A stretch of 64,000 bases of DNA from Strongyloides papillosus (GCA_005656395.1 SRSI01000065.1:62001-126000); one strand, 5' to 3'. Positions 11,670 through 23,962 are shown, counted from the stretch's first letter. The notes: generated by a model from the sequence alone, not told the origin. A program made the numbers and translations.

Positions 11670-13622
11670 ACTGAAAAAAATTGTTAGTTTTTAAATTTTG
11701 CATTTAATTTTAAAAAATATGTGGAAAGCAAATTGTAAAATGCATAATTTTAATCATAAAATTTATTGTAATTATTTTTCAAAATTTTACATACAGTTTT
11801 TTAAAAAGAAAATTTAATTTTTGTGGTAAATGTAATGTAATTGGTATTAAAACCAATCAAACATTTTTATATAAAAAATACATTATTTGACATCATGATT
11901 TGTAGTATTGTTTTAAACAAAAAATTAATCATTTTTTTAATTATAGAGTATTTCTATTTGCATAAACGTAGCATTTTATAATTAACTAATATGCTTTGTC
12001 TTCTGAACACTACATTACAATGTGTTTTTAATTTAAATATTTTTTTTCTTTATCAATGTTAAACAATATTTGTTAAAATTGTTTAAAATTTTATTTATTA
12101 TTTGCAGACATATAATTTTAGATATGAGTTCATTTTTATTAAATGAAAATTATGGTAGGCATAATGATAGTTTTACATTAACTCTAGAAGAAATATCCAA
12201 AACAGTTACTGAAAAACTGTTAAAATTGTATGTAAAGTGTAATACTACATCAGATACAATTTTAGCAGTTCAATCTTTAGTTAAAGATGTTATAATTATA
12301 TCAAGAAATGTATCAATGGTTGAAGCTGGAACGTTAATAAACATTAATAATAAAATAAAATTACATTTAAATATTGTTAAAGAAGTTCAGTGTTATTCTA
12401 AAAAGGATCATTTAAAGATAAAGCATAGAAAAGATGGGTCGTAATTTATATAAAAATTTTATGTATAAAATTGTATTAACTTAAGTACAAAATGTTTTTT
12501 TAAATAGATTAGATAAAATTTAAGAATATATTTAAACTTTCAAAAATAAGAAATAACAATGGGTTTCCCATGGTAAAACAAATGTGCTAATTTTTTTTAA
12601 GAAAAAAGTATAGCTTATCATTTTAAAACAATGAAGAAAAAAAAATAATAATCAAGTAGACAATTAAAAAATATATTAAAGTCCCTAACTTTTAGTGTAT
12701 CATATATTAACAAAATTTCTATATTTTAGTAAAATTTCTTTAATATTTTTTATCAATTATCTTAAAAGTTATCAAATACATATATCAACTTCCTTCTTAA
12801 AATTGCAAAACAGTTTATCAAATACCATATTGAATATTATTGGGTATTATTTTCTATTATTTCTATTCTTTGTAATAGATAATGATGAGAAATTTTGTTT
12901 AAAAAGTAAAAAAATTTTTTTTGTTTTGATTATTTTGCTTCATTTTGTTTTATGTCTTTCTATATAATGTTTCTTTTAACTATAATGTCTTAATCTGTTT
13001 AAATAATAGTTAAAATAATAAAAACAAATTTATATGAAATGTATTATATTTTACCATTTGAACTTTGAAGCAAAAATAGTCATACAAAATAATTATCAAA
13101 TAATGATGTTCCATACTTATCTACATACAAAACTATGTAAAAAGTTTTATAACAGAGTTTTTATTTGTTATATATATTATCATAAATATCATAGAGTATG
13201 CTAACACATGAATATTAGAAATTATAAAATTTTTTATAATAAATGATTTGTAAAATACGTAAAATTTTGTATCAAAAAAATAAAAACATACTCATTTTTT
13301 TCAATAAGCCATTTATACATTAATTATACAAATTGTTTTTAATTTAAAAAATAAAAATGTACTTATTTTCTTTAGAAACCATGTATGCATTATATATACT
13401 AAATGTCTATCGTTTTAAAAATTAAAATTCATACATTTTTTACTGTGCATTTTAATCAGTCGCTACAAATATCTATGAACATGTTAAGAACAAATTTTTA
13501 AATTTTTTACATAAACAGAATGTATTTTAAAATTTAAAATACATTCTTTATAAAAGACTGTAAATTCAAAATGTATATAAAATGTATTTTTTTAGTTAAT
13601 AGACGAATAATTTTTTTCAGTG
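11670..13622. mobile_element. Possible CACTA/EnSpm-like transposon relic
   Basis: A 15-base inverted terminal repeat, ACACTGAAAAAAATT, opens this stretch, and its complement AATTTTTTTCAGTGT closes it at 13608-13622. CACTG tips and AT-rich inverted subterminal blocks (TACATTTT and AAAATGTA motifs at 13.3-13.6 kb) fit the EnSpm/CACTA group. A TA stands directly outside both CACTG tips and could be a short target duplication. The length is about 1.95 kb, and it encloses a 106-codon frame that may be a remnant exon of the transposase gene. Confidence 0.5.
12124..12444 (+). pseudogene. Probable exon of a transposase-like gene
   Basis: The frame gives 106 residues from ATG 12124 to TAA 12444. It is preceded by a good splice acceptor, TTATTTGCAG, ending at 12107, so translation may enter from an upstream exon. 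The sequence has no zinc finger or catalytic motif. It contains an amphipathic stretch of the form ISKTVTEKLLKLYVKCNTTS, then VQSLVKDVI. Similar F/L-x-x-K-L-Y...V-x-x-[IV]-[IV] segments occur N-terminal to the DPFHD block in the transposase-like family seen at 3.1-4.3 kb; this is my recollection. The enclosing CACTG-ended inverted repeats support transposon origin. No downstream exons were recognised, hence the pseudogene call. Confidence 0.4.
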
Positions 13623-13799
13623 TATTGTAGAATTTAAGCATTACTTTTATATTAAGTTGATTAACAAAAATAAATTTTTCTTAATATTACAAAAGTTAAT
13701 TTCACTTAGAAATTAATTTTAAAAGATATTAAAAAAACTAATTTTTATGTAAATTATAAATAATTTTATTTAGTGAAAAATATAATTTGCGGTCCTTGC

Positions 13800-13886
13800 C
13801 CAACCATAGCTCAGTTGGTAGAGCGGAGGACTGTAGATTTAGTTGCTGATATCCTTAGGTCACTGGTTCGAATCCGGTTGGTTGGA
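13800..13886 (+). tRNA. tRNA-Tyr (GTA) with 14-nt intron
   Basis: Acceptor CCAACCA pairs with TGGTTGG and the discriminator is A. The anticodon loop starts CTGTAG. After position 37 an intron of 14 bases (13837-13850, ATTTAGTTGCTGAT) separates it from A38 and the 3' stem strand TCCTT. Removing it leaves a standard 73-base tRNA. A position 37/38 intron in tRNA-Tyr is nearly universal in eukaryotic nuclei. A TTTT terminator follows. Confidence 0.96.
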
Positions 13887-15768
13887 AAATCTTTTGCAAT
13901 TTAATTGTTTTAATAACTAAAACAAATAGGTTACTAGTAAATATTTAAGACAAAAAATTACTTTTAGTTTAAATTATTTTATAGAAACAAATAAGACACT
14001 TATTTTGATAATAAGCAAAAGTTAAATATTTATCGAAACATGGATGTATAAAAAATCAAAAAACATGAATAATTATTTAAATTTTTCTTAACGTTTACGC
14101 CAATTTTTTTTATTAACTTTCACGATATTTTGCTTATATTGCTCTACTTAAAAATTAGTTAGTACAAGATACATCTACAAAATGCTATCAAATTTTTTTG
14201 GAAAATAAAAGTTTGCACAAAATTTTAAATCTATAAATCCATTTAAAAAAGAAAACTACTTTTTATGGACTCTTAATTATCTGTATTTTACTAATCGTTA
14301 GTATAAAAAAAGAAAATTCTTCGTTGACAATAATAACACCAAACCTTAGCATATATTATTCACTATTTACTCTTCTTCATGATAATATTTAAATTTTGTT
14401 AGTATTAATTTTAAATATTATGGTAAATGACATATTTCTTTTTAAAATTATTTCATTTGAAACTTTATTACGCAAAGAAATCTGCACAAATTTTGGCAAT
14501 TCTTCGTAAAATGCGATAAAATGTCTAACCTGTTAAAAAAATTAAATTTTACCTAAATTTTTAAATTATCAAACAAAAACTTTAAAAATGATACAAAATA
14601 TTATGCTGACATATGAATTTTACCATTTTTTTAAAAAATAAATTTGATATTTTCAGGTAATGTAACTTTTTTTTAATCATGCTATTTTTTATGATATTAT
14701 GCTCATGTTAGAGTTTTTTTTTATTTTTATAAAATACGTTATTGGATGTCGATTTCATGTAAAGTTGTTACTGTTTTAACTAAAATCATTATTTTAAAGG
14801 ATCTACTAGTGATAATAATTTCAAAAATCTCCTTAAAACAATAACAAGGAGCAAAGAACTATTTTTTAACTACACAAAGTATTAAGAATTAAAAACATTA
14901 TTGTAGTATTTACTCTTATTTTGAATTAAAATATTTAAAAATTTTTTTTTACTTTCAACAAAAATACATATAATTTTATAACTTTTTTAGAATACTAATT
15001 TACAAAGATGGTTTTTAAAGATAATATAAAAACAACAATTGTGCTTTCAGATGAGTACAATTTTACCAAAAAAATATAATTTGCAATAATTAAAAATATT
15101 GAAACTTTTAAAAAATACTATGCTATGTTAGTATATTTTCTTTATAAAACCATTTACAATTTTATTTAAAATTAGCATCTTATTTTGTATTTGTAAATGT
15201 ATTATATAACACAACTTAAATTTTATGATGAGAATAATATCACAGAAAAAAAGTAACTTATTTTACCAACTCTTAAATTGTTACTTTTAATTTTAATGTG
15301 CGGGATAATTGCGATAAAATTAGTCTCAAGTCAGAAAAATTTGATTTTTCTAAATTTTGTGTGTATTATTAATAACATAAATAATTAAAGAGTATTAAAA
15401 GTGACTTTTTTTAATAGAACCAATTGAAAGCTTAATATGTCACATAAAAAAATACTTTGCAGAATTTAAATAATAATTTAAATTATTTAAAAGTCTAAAG
15501 ACCACATTATAACAATTTTATTGCTATAGCATACATTATTTATTATTATTAGTATGAAATTAGTTGTAAAAGTTATAAAACAAAAAAAATAATAAAATAT
15601 TTTATTTGCGCATAAAGTTTAGTAATATAAAAATGATAAAACAATATTTTAAATTATTTTTAAAATATATTATATTACTATGACCGTTTTTATATAAGTT
15701 TTCTCTATAATTAAATGTAATGATATTTTAATATTAAGTGAAAGTTGGTATTTTTCGATTCCTTGGTA
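13887..15768. repeat. Spacer holding a diverged long dispersed repeat
   Basis: No gene. From about 14450 to 15400 the sequence shares ordered blocks with about 36750-38010. Examples are GTAATGTAACTTTTTTT with GGAATGTAACTTTTTTT, TCATGTAAAGTTGTTACTGT with TCGTGTAAAGTTGTTAGTGT, and ATTAGTCTCAAGTCAGAAAA with ATTATTCACAAGTCAAAAAA. A weaker third copy may lie near 33.8-34.4 kb. It looks like an old non-coding element or segmental duplication. The copy at 36.7-38 kb is itself interrupted by a MITE. Confidence 0.5.
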
Positions 15769-15840
15769 TCCCATGTGGTCTAGTGGTTAGGATTCGTGGT
15801 TTTCACCCACGCGGCCCGGGTCCGATTCCCGGCATGGGAA
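15769..15840 (+). tRNA. tRNA-Glu (TTC)
   Basis: Acceptor TCCCATG pairs with CATGGGA. The anticodon arm is CGTGG, loop TTTTCAC, CCACG, giving TTC. The T loop is TCCGATT instead of the usual TTCGATT, as is common for tRNA-Glu. Discriminator A. A T6 run follows directly. Confidence 0.96.
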
Positions 15841-16993
15841 GTTTTTTCCATTTAATATCACCAAAATATTATTTGCAAAATTTTTGGTTGAAATATAAAG
15901 TTGTCCATAAGTAGTTCTCCGGATATTAATATCTAAAATTTCTTCTGTATTTAATCTAAAATTTATATATCATAGTCATTTTGCAGTTAAAATTCATACA
16001 AATATAATTTTTAAATTTCACAACGATATTGTAATTTTGAGCGGAGTTATAGATCATCAAAATTCAGCTACGTTCATCAACTTGAATTGAATATAACCTT
16101 TTAAATTGTGGTTATTTAAATGTAAATTTTTATACCAAATAATAATAGCAAACAAAGTTCAATAAGTTTTGAAAGTGTTTAAATCGTATTTTTTTAAATA
16201 CCCTATGGTTATTAAGAAAAATTATTCAAACTATTAAACCGATGATTTTTGCTTTTCTATTGATAATAAATAATAAAATAAATTTATATTCTAATTTTTA
16301 CTATTAACATGTTCATAACTAATTTTAACTGACTTTCTATTTAAAAGAATAATATTCCACTAATTTAATTAAAACTTAAATAACAAACATTTAAATTAAC
16401 AATATAATGGCTTTGTTAACAAAGCATTGTTCAAGTTTTGAGTTGCTCTAACTTTTAATAAAATTGACATAATTATAAGATTTTAATCTAAATTTTTAAA
16501 TTGCATTATTTTCTATGTATAAAATTTCATTAAAAGTAGTAAATTAAAATTAAATAAATAAACATTTTTTAATTATGATTAGTATTACGCTATCATCAAA
16601 TGTAGTATATCAATTCTTAATTATTGAATGAAAATTTAAATATTTTAAATTCAAATGTTAAATATATATTCAAATATATTATTATTTCAAGATGATAAAT
16701 AAGCATGTTTTCTCTTAATAAAAAAAATTGTGCTTCACATTTATTTGTGTTTTATTAGTTGAATTTTCTAAACAATTATTTAAGAAAATATGGACGGTTA
16801 TTTTTCTACAATGAGTGCGAAATAAGAGTAAAAATTTATTTAAATATTAACTTGACTATTATAGTAAGCTACCAGTTGTTTTATTTCAATTTGTTATTTA
16901 CATTTATTAAACTAAAAAATTAGCAGTTTTAAAAAACTATTTACTTCAAATAATTATTATTTCCACAAATAATATAAAAAGATCCCGAAGACA
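15841..16993. other. AT-rich spacer
   Basis: Apart from the tRNA terminator nothing recognisable is present. Homopolymer-rich sequence with stops in all frames. Confidence 0.6.
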
Positions 16994-17075
16994 GCCTTGA
17001 TGCCAGAGTGGTTAATGGGACAGACTTGAAATCTGTTGGGCTCTGCCCGCGTAGGTTCGAATCCTGCTCAAGGCG
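16994..17075 (+). tRNA. tRNA-Ser (TGA)
   Basis: Acceptor GCCTTGA pairs with TCAAGGC. The anticodon arm is ACAGA, loop CTTGAAA, TCTGT, giving TGA. The variable arm GGGCTCTGCCC is long. The T loop is TTCGAAT and the discriminator G. It is 82 bases long with TTTTT after the end. Confidence 0.97.
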
Positions 17076-17410
17076 TTTATTTTTCTATTTTGTTAAAGTA
17101 TTTTACCATAAGTATTAAATATATAAAGAATTTTTGTTATTATGTTTCTTAGTCGTAAAACAATTATTTAACTTTTACTATAATAGTATTATTTTTAAGA
17201 ATAACAAAACAGTACACAGAAATTTTCTATCTAAAAACTTTTATTATATTATATTAATTATAATTGAGAGTATTTTAATCACACTATATATTTATTGAGA
17301 AAGTTATTATAGTATATAGAGAAATATCAAAAGTAGTAGACAATAAATGAAAAATTTTATATTCTAAAAAATGTAATTGACTCTTCCAATTATAATAATT
17401 TGAAAAAGAA

Positions 17411-17483
17411 AGCCCTCCAGGGGGCTCGAACCCCTGACCGTTAGATTAAAAGTCTAACGCTCTACCAACTGAGCTAGGAAGGC
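17411..17483 (-). tRNA. tRNA-Lys (TTT)
   Basis: Acceptor GCCTTCC pairs with GGAGGGC (one T-G). The anticodon arm is TTAGA, loop CTTTTAA, TCTAA, giving TTT. The T arm is AGGGG, loop TTCGAGC, CCCCT. The base after the acceptor stem is T, unusual as a discriminator for Lys. T5 follows. Confidence 0.95.
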
Positions 17484-17499
17484 TACGGTGAGGGCAACT

Positions 17500-18760
17500 T
17501 TCTTCTCCATAAAACATTTTACCAAACTGACTAAACTTCATCAACCTCTATTAATATTCACTAATGTTATTTTAGTTGTTTAATAAATTTTATGGCTATA
17601 TAGATGTATTTTTAATAAAATAATGAATATTAATTTTAATTAGATGAAATATTTTTACATCTATTTAGTTTAATTTCCATTTAACTTATTATCTACATTT
17701 ATACCTTATTTTAAAAACGTACTGGTATTTTAAAATTACAAAATAGTTTATTACGATATTTGTTGTGAATGACAACTTCGATGACAATTCTAATGACTTT
17801 GCGGCTATAAAAAAGTAATTTTTACCGATGTTAGTTAGTTTTTAAAATAAAAGTTTCTATATTGTCATTTTTTTTATTTTATAAAAATGGATGAACTTAA
17901 CAATATTACAAACAATAACAAAATATAGAAAAAAAACTTTATAAGATCTATCAAATAATTAAATCAGGGTAGTATTTCGCAAAGAGTTATAAAATATTAT
18001 TTCCCGTGACTTTAAAAAATTGAACACACATAAGAAAAAGATTAGCAAATGAATGAAAAAAAAATAACCATAGATATTCTCTTATTTAATTTAAATTTTT
18101 CATAGTAGATTTTTTAAATTTTTAGAAGAAAATTGATTTTGTTTTAAAACATTAGTGGGAATTCTAAAAATTATATTTTAAAAAAAATTATTCCTTTAAG
18201 TAAAAATTGAAATTGAGTTTGTTATTTATACATTAGTAACAATAATATTGTAGAAAAAGTTCTTTATCATATACTGTTTTTGTCACTTCGTAATCGAATT
18301 AATAAAGTGTATTTATTAATCTTTTTATTTTTATAAAGCTTCTTCAAACCAATTTAAAAGAATTTTTTCGTATTTTTTTATTTGAATAGTAAAAAAAAGT
18401 AATTAGCATATGAATTGTTATATTACAAAAGTAAAAAATATGTTTTTTTAAGATTCATATAATTGAAACTGCTTTAAATATTATTATTCTCCAAAATATT
18501 TATATTTAAAAAATGATAGTTAATTAAAAAATTTATTTATATAAAAAATTAACTTATTTTACATTAAGAGTATGAAAAGAGTTATTTATATTATCATGTT
18601 GATAAAAGTTTCATAAAAAAAAGTTCTATCATGATAATTTTTTCATTAAATTATCAAAAATACTTTTATTCAATATTGCTTTACAACATTTAGGACCAAT
18701 CTTTAGAGTATGGGTCCCCTTCATGTATATCGTAAAATATGTCATTTTTTTGGCAGTAAA
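17500..18760. repeat. Spacer homologous to 21.2-22.07 kb
   Basis: No gene. This stretch and 21200-22070 share ordered blocks, for example ACAAAATATAGA..TATCAAATAATTAAATCA, ATTATTCTCCAAAATATTTATATTT and TTTATTCAATATTGCTTTACAACATT. Both follow a minus-strand tRNA gene (Lys and Val-AAC) on its 5' side. It appears to be an old segmental duplication that included tRNA neighbourhoods. Confidence 0.5.
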
Positions 18761-18863
18761 AAGTATTTATGTAATAGAAATGAATAAAAAACTATATCTA
18801 GTAGCATTTAGTAGTATTTGCAGCAAATTTTTTTCGCATTATTTGTGTTTCTGAGTATCATTA

Positions 18864-19744
18864 GGTTGTCGCAAAAGTTCTGTCGTATTTTTACGATCAT
18901 TTTTAGTCATCAAAAAAATATAATTATAATTGATATAAAATTGAGCTATTATAATAATTAGATAGTACCACTTCTTAACTTTATAAATCGTATGATCACA
19001 AGTTGTTACACAGTCTATGCTACATTTTCTTTTGCTAAACATGGATGTGGTCAGAAGTCATTTTTGACACTGCATTTTCTAAGAGCTTCAACTAAGACAT
19101 ATGACAACTGATGCTTTCAAAAATTTTTGTGTAGCATTGGGGAAAGATGTAGTAGATGCGGTAACTATGTAAAGATCGTTTTCAAAATTCCAAGACAAAG
19201 AAACGAATCTTGAAAATGAAGCATGCATTTGTATGGTTTCAGCTTCGAATGAAGAGTTTTTGAGATTCTATGATTTCTAAACTACTTTTAATAACGTCTA
19301 TTGTAAAATTCTATTAAAATTAAACAAAAAAATCCTAGAAAAAATTATGAAATTCGAAAAATGACAAAAATGTTGTTCTTCAAAATAACGACATGTGACA
19401 TTGAAGACTCGAAAAATTCTGGATAGGAGAAGTTATGAATTACTCTCGCACACAACATATTCTCCAGATGTTTTTCTTTCTAATCACTATCTGCCCTTAT
19501 CACTACATAACTTCTAGGACGGTAGATACTTCACTAAAGTTGGTGAGGCAAATGTTGGTTTTTTCGAAACTTTCTTCAAAAAGGATGGAAAATTCTTCAC
19601 ATCTGGGATCGATAAAGTGTCTAATAAATGGAGACTAGTTGTAGATTATATTTATTAAAATATTGTAAATTAGACATATTTCTTATTAAAATTACAATCA
19701 TTTAAAAATTTCGTAAAAAATACGACAGAACTTTTGCGACAACC
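18864..19744 (+). mobile_element. Decayed mariner element
   Basis: The element is flanked by the TA target dinucleotide (18862-18863 and 19745-19746). It has inverted ends of about 30 bp starting GGTTGTCGCAAAAGTTCTGT, identical on both sides except for one T in a run. At 881 bp it is shorter than an intact mariner (about 1.3 kb). The transposase frame is broken, but its C-terminal part is recognisable at about 19440-19658, where a frame spanning shifts reads SPD..LSNHYLPLSLHNF, then DG and FFKKDGKFFTSGI. This matches the mariner block SPDLAPSDYHLF...L.DG...FF...F. It is inactive, but the ends are still fit for trans-mobilisation. Confidence 0.88.
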
Positions 19745-19746
19745 TA

Positions 19747-20933
19747 ATATTTTGGCTACAATAATAAGTTGGTGTTTTTTTAAATCTTTATTTGTTTGTA
19801 CAACCAATTTTTTTGGCCAGTTTGTTTTTTTAGCAGTAAGCTATTGTACTATTGTGTTTTTAAAGCTGTTTCGCAAATTTGTTGTTAAGTTAGTTTTTTT
19901 TAAATTTTTTACCAAAATATTTTATTATTTTAATAAAAATAATAAGATTTATTTGTAATTATTTAAATTTCTTTTGTCATAATTTTATGAATTTTTTGAA
20001 GATAGTACATTATTTTCGTTAATATTTTGTTAAAGCTTAAGCGTTGCATTCACTAATAGGCATTGCTGTCGTTAATCACCTCATATAGGGAATAGAGTTA
20101 AATAGTAAACGGAACTAACTCATTAATACAATTTTATGTTAATGAATTGCTTGAAAGTTATCTAGTAAATCTTTGTTTATTATAGATGCAGTGAGACTAC
20201 ACCTTTTTATTATTGTGAACCAAAAAGATCAACTAGTAAACTTTATTTTTATTGGTATGTGTACATAAAAAAAACGTACAATAAACAATAGCATATAATA
20301 ATATAATAATTATATATTTCTTTTTTAAGTTAAGTTGACAGTTTACTTAGACTTTTCATCATTTCTAAATTTTACGTACATTTGTATATTGTTTACTGAC
20401 TTTTAACTTCTTTTAATTTAAAAAAAATGCACTTTAAAATTTTTTGAAAATTTAAATTCTTAAAAATAGCTTATCATTAGTTCTAATATGTTTTTATTAT
20501 ATAAAAGATATTTTTAAAACATCTAAGGTTTAAACATTTAAATAAGAAGGTTTAACAAATGTAAAAGATCTTTTTACTGCCAAATTCCTTTTTTTCTATC
20601 AAACCCTTTATTTTTTTTATAAAATACCTCGTTTTACATAATTTTTATTTATTTAAAATAAATAAAAATTCTAGAAATTTTCCTTTATTAAAGTTTTAAA
20701 AACATTTTTAAATTTACAAAAATGACAGAAAAAACAATATTATTTATTCATAATTAATCTTAACAATAATAAAATATTGTTTTATCACATTTACTATTTA
20801 AAAAGTTAGGAAGAACGTATTCTTAAGATACTTTATATTTACTTATGGATAGAAAAAGTCGTTTATATGTACTTTTTTGACGATTTTTCAACAAAATAAT
20901 TTTATTTGTAAGAAGAAAATTTCTCCACGCCCA
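19747..20933. other. AT-rich spacer with a satellite-like motif
   Basis: No gene. Around 20041-20100 the string GCATTGCTGTCG..TCACCTCATATAGGGAA resembles the closing block of the satellite monomers at 46-52 kb. The last 100 bp before the tRNA (20.83-20.93 kb) resemble the sequence before the tRNA-Leu at 22.0 kb. Confidence 0.45.
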
Positions 20934-21007
20934 GGTCGTATGGTGTAGTCGGTTATCACGTCTGCTTTACACGCAGAAGGTCGCCGGTTCGAACCCGGCT
21001 ATGGCCA
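20934..21007 (+). tRNA. tRNA-Val (TAC)
   Basis: Acceptor GGTCGTA pairs with TATGGCC through G-U pairs. The anticodon arm is TCTGC, loop TTTACAC, GCAGA, giving TAC. The T arm is CCGG, loop TTCGAAC, CCGG. Discriminator A and T5 terminator. It converges with the Val-AAC gene 113 bp away. Confidence 0.97.
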
Positions 21008-21119
21008 GTCTTTTTGAAGTATTTTACACAAAAATCAAACAATTTTTACCTTAAAAGAATGAATTTCAAAAAGTGATTTGATTTACAACAAAATAAATTT
21101 AACAATTTATCAAAAAGAA

Positions 21120-21193
21120 TGATTTCGGGCGGATTCGAACCGCCGACCTTCTGTGTGTTAGACAGATGTGATAACCGACTACACCACGAAATC
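21120..21193 (-). tRNA. tRNA-Val (AAC)
   Basis: Acceptor GATTTCG pairs with CGAAATC. The anticodon arm is TCTGT, loop CTAACAC, ACAGA, giving AAC. The T arm GGCGG/CCGCC is intact, with discriminator A and T5 terminator. Its D arm (GGTGTAGTCGGTTATCAC) is identical to that of the neighbouring Val-TAC gene. This suggests an inverted duplication followed by an anticodon change. Confidence 0.97.
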
Positions 21194-22088
21194 TATGCCC
21201 TGAATGATCTATTTGTCTATAGGTTTTTATTTTAATATTATTAATTTTCACTAATTTTTATTTATTTTTTTTGAATGTTTTTGATTGTTATTTGCTGTAA
21301 ATTTTTTAATAAGTCATGTAGTTGTATTTTAAATATTTTAATAGATAGCAATTTAATGAAATATATCATATAAAATCGTTTAATTGCTTTTAAAATTTTT
21401 ATTTATTCTTTTTGAAAAGTGTATTATTAATAAATTTATTACGATAATACAAAAAATAGCAAAACATAATAAAACAATTAATATAATAAAGTTTACCAAA
21501 TAATTAAATCAAAATTACATTTAGCACAAAATCTTAAAATATAATTTTATGTAACAACAAAATTATTTAAAATAGAATATTCTTAAAAAGTAAACTAACA
21601 AATATGAAAACAAAAAAGCCACAATTATTAATATTTTTCATATTCATCTAAATTCTTCTTGGGTGTACAATTTTATTTTTAAAATATACTTAATTTGGTT
21701 AAAAATATGTTTTTTTTGTAAATAGTAAAAAAAATACTCAAATTGTAAATTATTATATTAAAAGAGTAAGAAATATATTCCGTCAGAATTCATGTGTTTT
21801 TTATTTTCTGAATATTATTTTTTTCAAAAATATTTATATTTGAAAAACAGCGGTTATTTAAAAATTTAGTTTATTTTAAATTAAACTATTTATATTATTA
21901 AATTAATATAAATTAAATAAAAAATGCTTTACTATTTTATTTTCTATTTAAACTGTCAAAAATAATTGTATTCAACATTGCTATACAATATTAAACTTAG
22001 TTGTATAAAAGTCGTCATATATGCACTTATTTGATGATTTCTCTAAAACATAATTTTAATTGTGTAGAAGTAAATATCCTTTCCAACA
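21194..22088. repeat. Spacer, partner of the 17.5-18.76 kb duplication
   Basis: No gene is present. See the entry at 17500: the two stretches align in blocks over roughly 0.9-1.2 kb. Confidence 0.5.
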
Positions 22089-22209
22089 GGCGGAATGGCC
22101 GAGTGGTCTAAGGCGTCAGACTCAAGTACATAACTTATGTAGGTTCTGCATCATCACTGAATATTGTAATCTCGTTATCAAGGCGTGGGTTCAAATCACA
22201 ATTTCGTCA
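22089..22209 (+). tRNA. tRNA-Leu (CAA), intron-containing, possibly degenerate
   Basis: The 5' part is a textbook tRNA-Leu: GGCGGAATGGCCGAGTGGTC, D loop, then TCAGA with loop CTCAAG (anticodon CAA). An intron follows. The acceptor 3' strand TTTCGTC pairs with the 5' strand using two G-U pairs, and the discriminator is A. Total length of 121 bases is long. After the anticodon a perfect dyad, TACATAA C TTATGTA (22127-22141), is followed by a TCTGC that could be the 3' anticodon strand. The region before the T arm is then about 20 bases longer than normal. The T stem (GTGGG with CACAA) has two mismatches. Either the intron is unusually placed or this copy is losing function. Confidence 0.7.
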
Positions 22210-22367
22210 ATACGTTTTGATAGTTTTTATATTTTCTAATAAAATAATTTTAAAACGTTTTTATTAAGTAAGAATTTTTATAATTTTATGTTACAATAAT
22301 ATTTTAACGTTATTTTTTCTCTACTGTTTTTCAATAAAAAAATTAAGATTGTATAACTTTAAATTTA

Positions 22368-23740
22368 CACACAAATTAAAAATTCTACAATTTAAGGTTG
22401 CAATTTAATGCTAATTGTCACACAATTCACCTAAAATTGTATAACAATTTAATGAATTTTGTATTACATTTTACTAATTTTTGTATAGGTACAATTCTAT
22501 TTAAATTGTATTACGATTTATGTAGAATTGCTATGCATTCTAGGTAGAATAGTTTTGCATTTTAGGAAAAATTGTTATGCATTTTAGGTAGAATAGTTTT
22601 GCATTTTAGGTAGAATTGTATGACAATTGAGGATAAATTGTATGACATTTGAGGGTGAATTGTATGACAATTTAGGTAGAATTGTTATGCAAATTTTAGA
22701 AAAAAATTGTCAAATATATTTAATTAATTATATTCTTTTTGGAAAGCAAAAAAATAATATATAAAAAGATTAAGAATTAAATAAAATTTACTATAAACTT
22801 ATTGATGTACCAAATTAATCTAACAAACTTAATAAAAGTTTGAAATATTAAATATAAAATTACAAAAATAATGTTAGTACTTAAAAACATTGTTATTTAA
22901 ATATGGAAGAACTTTCATTTTCTAAACATTTATAATATACATGTACTTCAATATAAATTTAATAAAGATTTTATTTTAATAGTTAATTAGTAATTAATAT
23001 ATGTAGTATGAACTATGTAACAAAATTTTTATAAATAATTTTCAAAAATTTTACTTATCTTATTTTCCGTAAATCACTTTTTTTGAATCATATAATGTTG
23101 ATCTATTTGTAAAATTCTTGATCATTTTTATTTTTGTTTTGTGTTTTCACTAATAAAATTTTTTAAATTTATATTGAGATACAAATATATTATTAATGTT
23201 TAGAAAATGAAAGTCCTTCTATATTTAAATAACAATGTTTTAAAGTACTAACACTATTTTTGTTATTTTACATTTAAGATTTCAAACTTTTATTAAGTTT
23301 ATTAGATTAATTTAGTACATCACTTAGTTTATAGTATATTTATTCAATTCTCAATCTTTTTATATATTATTTTTCTGTTTTTCAAGAAGAATATAATTAA
23401 TTAAATATAATTGATAATTTTTTTTTATAAAATTTGCATAACAATTTTACCTAAATTGTTATACAATTCTTCCTCAAATGTCATACAATTCACCCTCAAA
23501 TGTCATACAATTTATCCTCAATTGTCATACAATTCTACCTAGAATGCAAAACAACTCTACCTAAAATGCAAAACTATTCTACCTAGAATGCATAACGATT
23601 CTATCTAAAATGTAAAACAATTCTACCTAAAATGCATAACAATTTTATTCATTTTGTAAAATTTCCTTTTTTTTAAATGTAATACAATTTTACATAAATT
23701 GTCACGTACATCTTAAATTGCGGAATTTTTAATTTGTGTG
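22368..23740. mobile_element. Giant palindrome (foldback-type element)
   Basis: The 1,373-bp unit begins CACACAAATTAAAAATTC and ends with its complement, flanked by TA on both sides. The two halves are inverted copies almost to the centre: arms of about 600 bp around a spacer of about 150-200 bp near 22970-23150. Each arm has an outer array of about ten degenerate 20-25-bp units of the type TTTTAGGTAGAATTGTTATGC, then a unique inner part (for example CATTTTCTAAACAT at 22.92 kb, mirrored at 23.2 kb). No ORF. A shorter relative with the same tips lies at 53630-53923. The structure fits a foldback or TA-targeting MITE family. Confidence 0.85.
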
Positions 23741-23962
23741 TATATATTAATAGAATAAAACAATATTTAACTAATAATATATTTTTACTTTTAAAAAAAT
23801 TTTAAAATTATTTCAAAAGTTGGATTTTTCTATTTACATTTATTAAGAATAACAAAACAGCTGGTTAATTTAATATTTATAAATCGTTTTTAGTGATTAT
23901 ATAACTTAATAAAACATATGTAGTAAACCCTTAGTGGAAAAAATAAACGGTGGCCGGAACGT

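Noticed and set aside
12695..12967. 90-codon hydrophobic ORF
   Set aside because: Poly-F/I/L/S codons from T-rich sequence inside a transposon relic. No ATG context or conservation clue.
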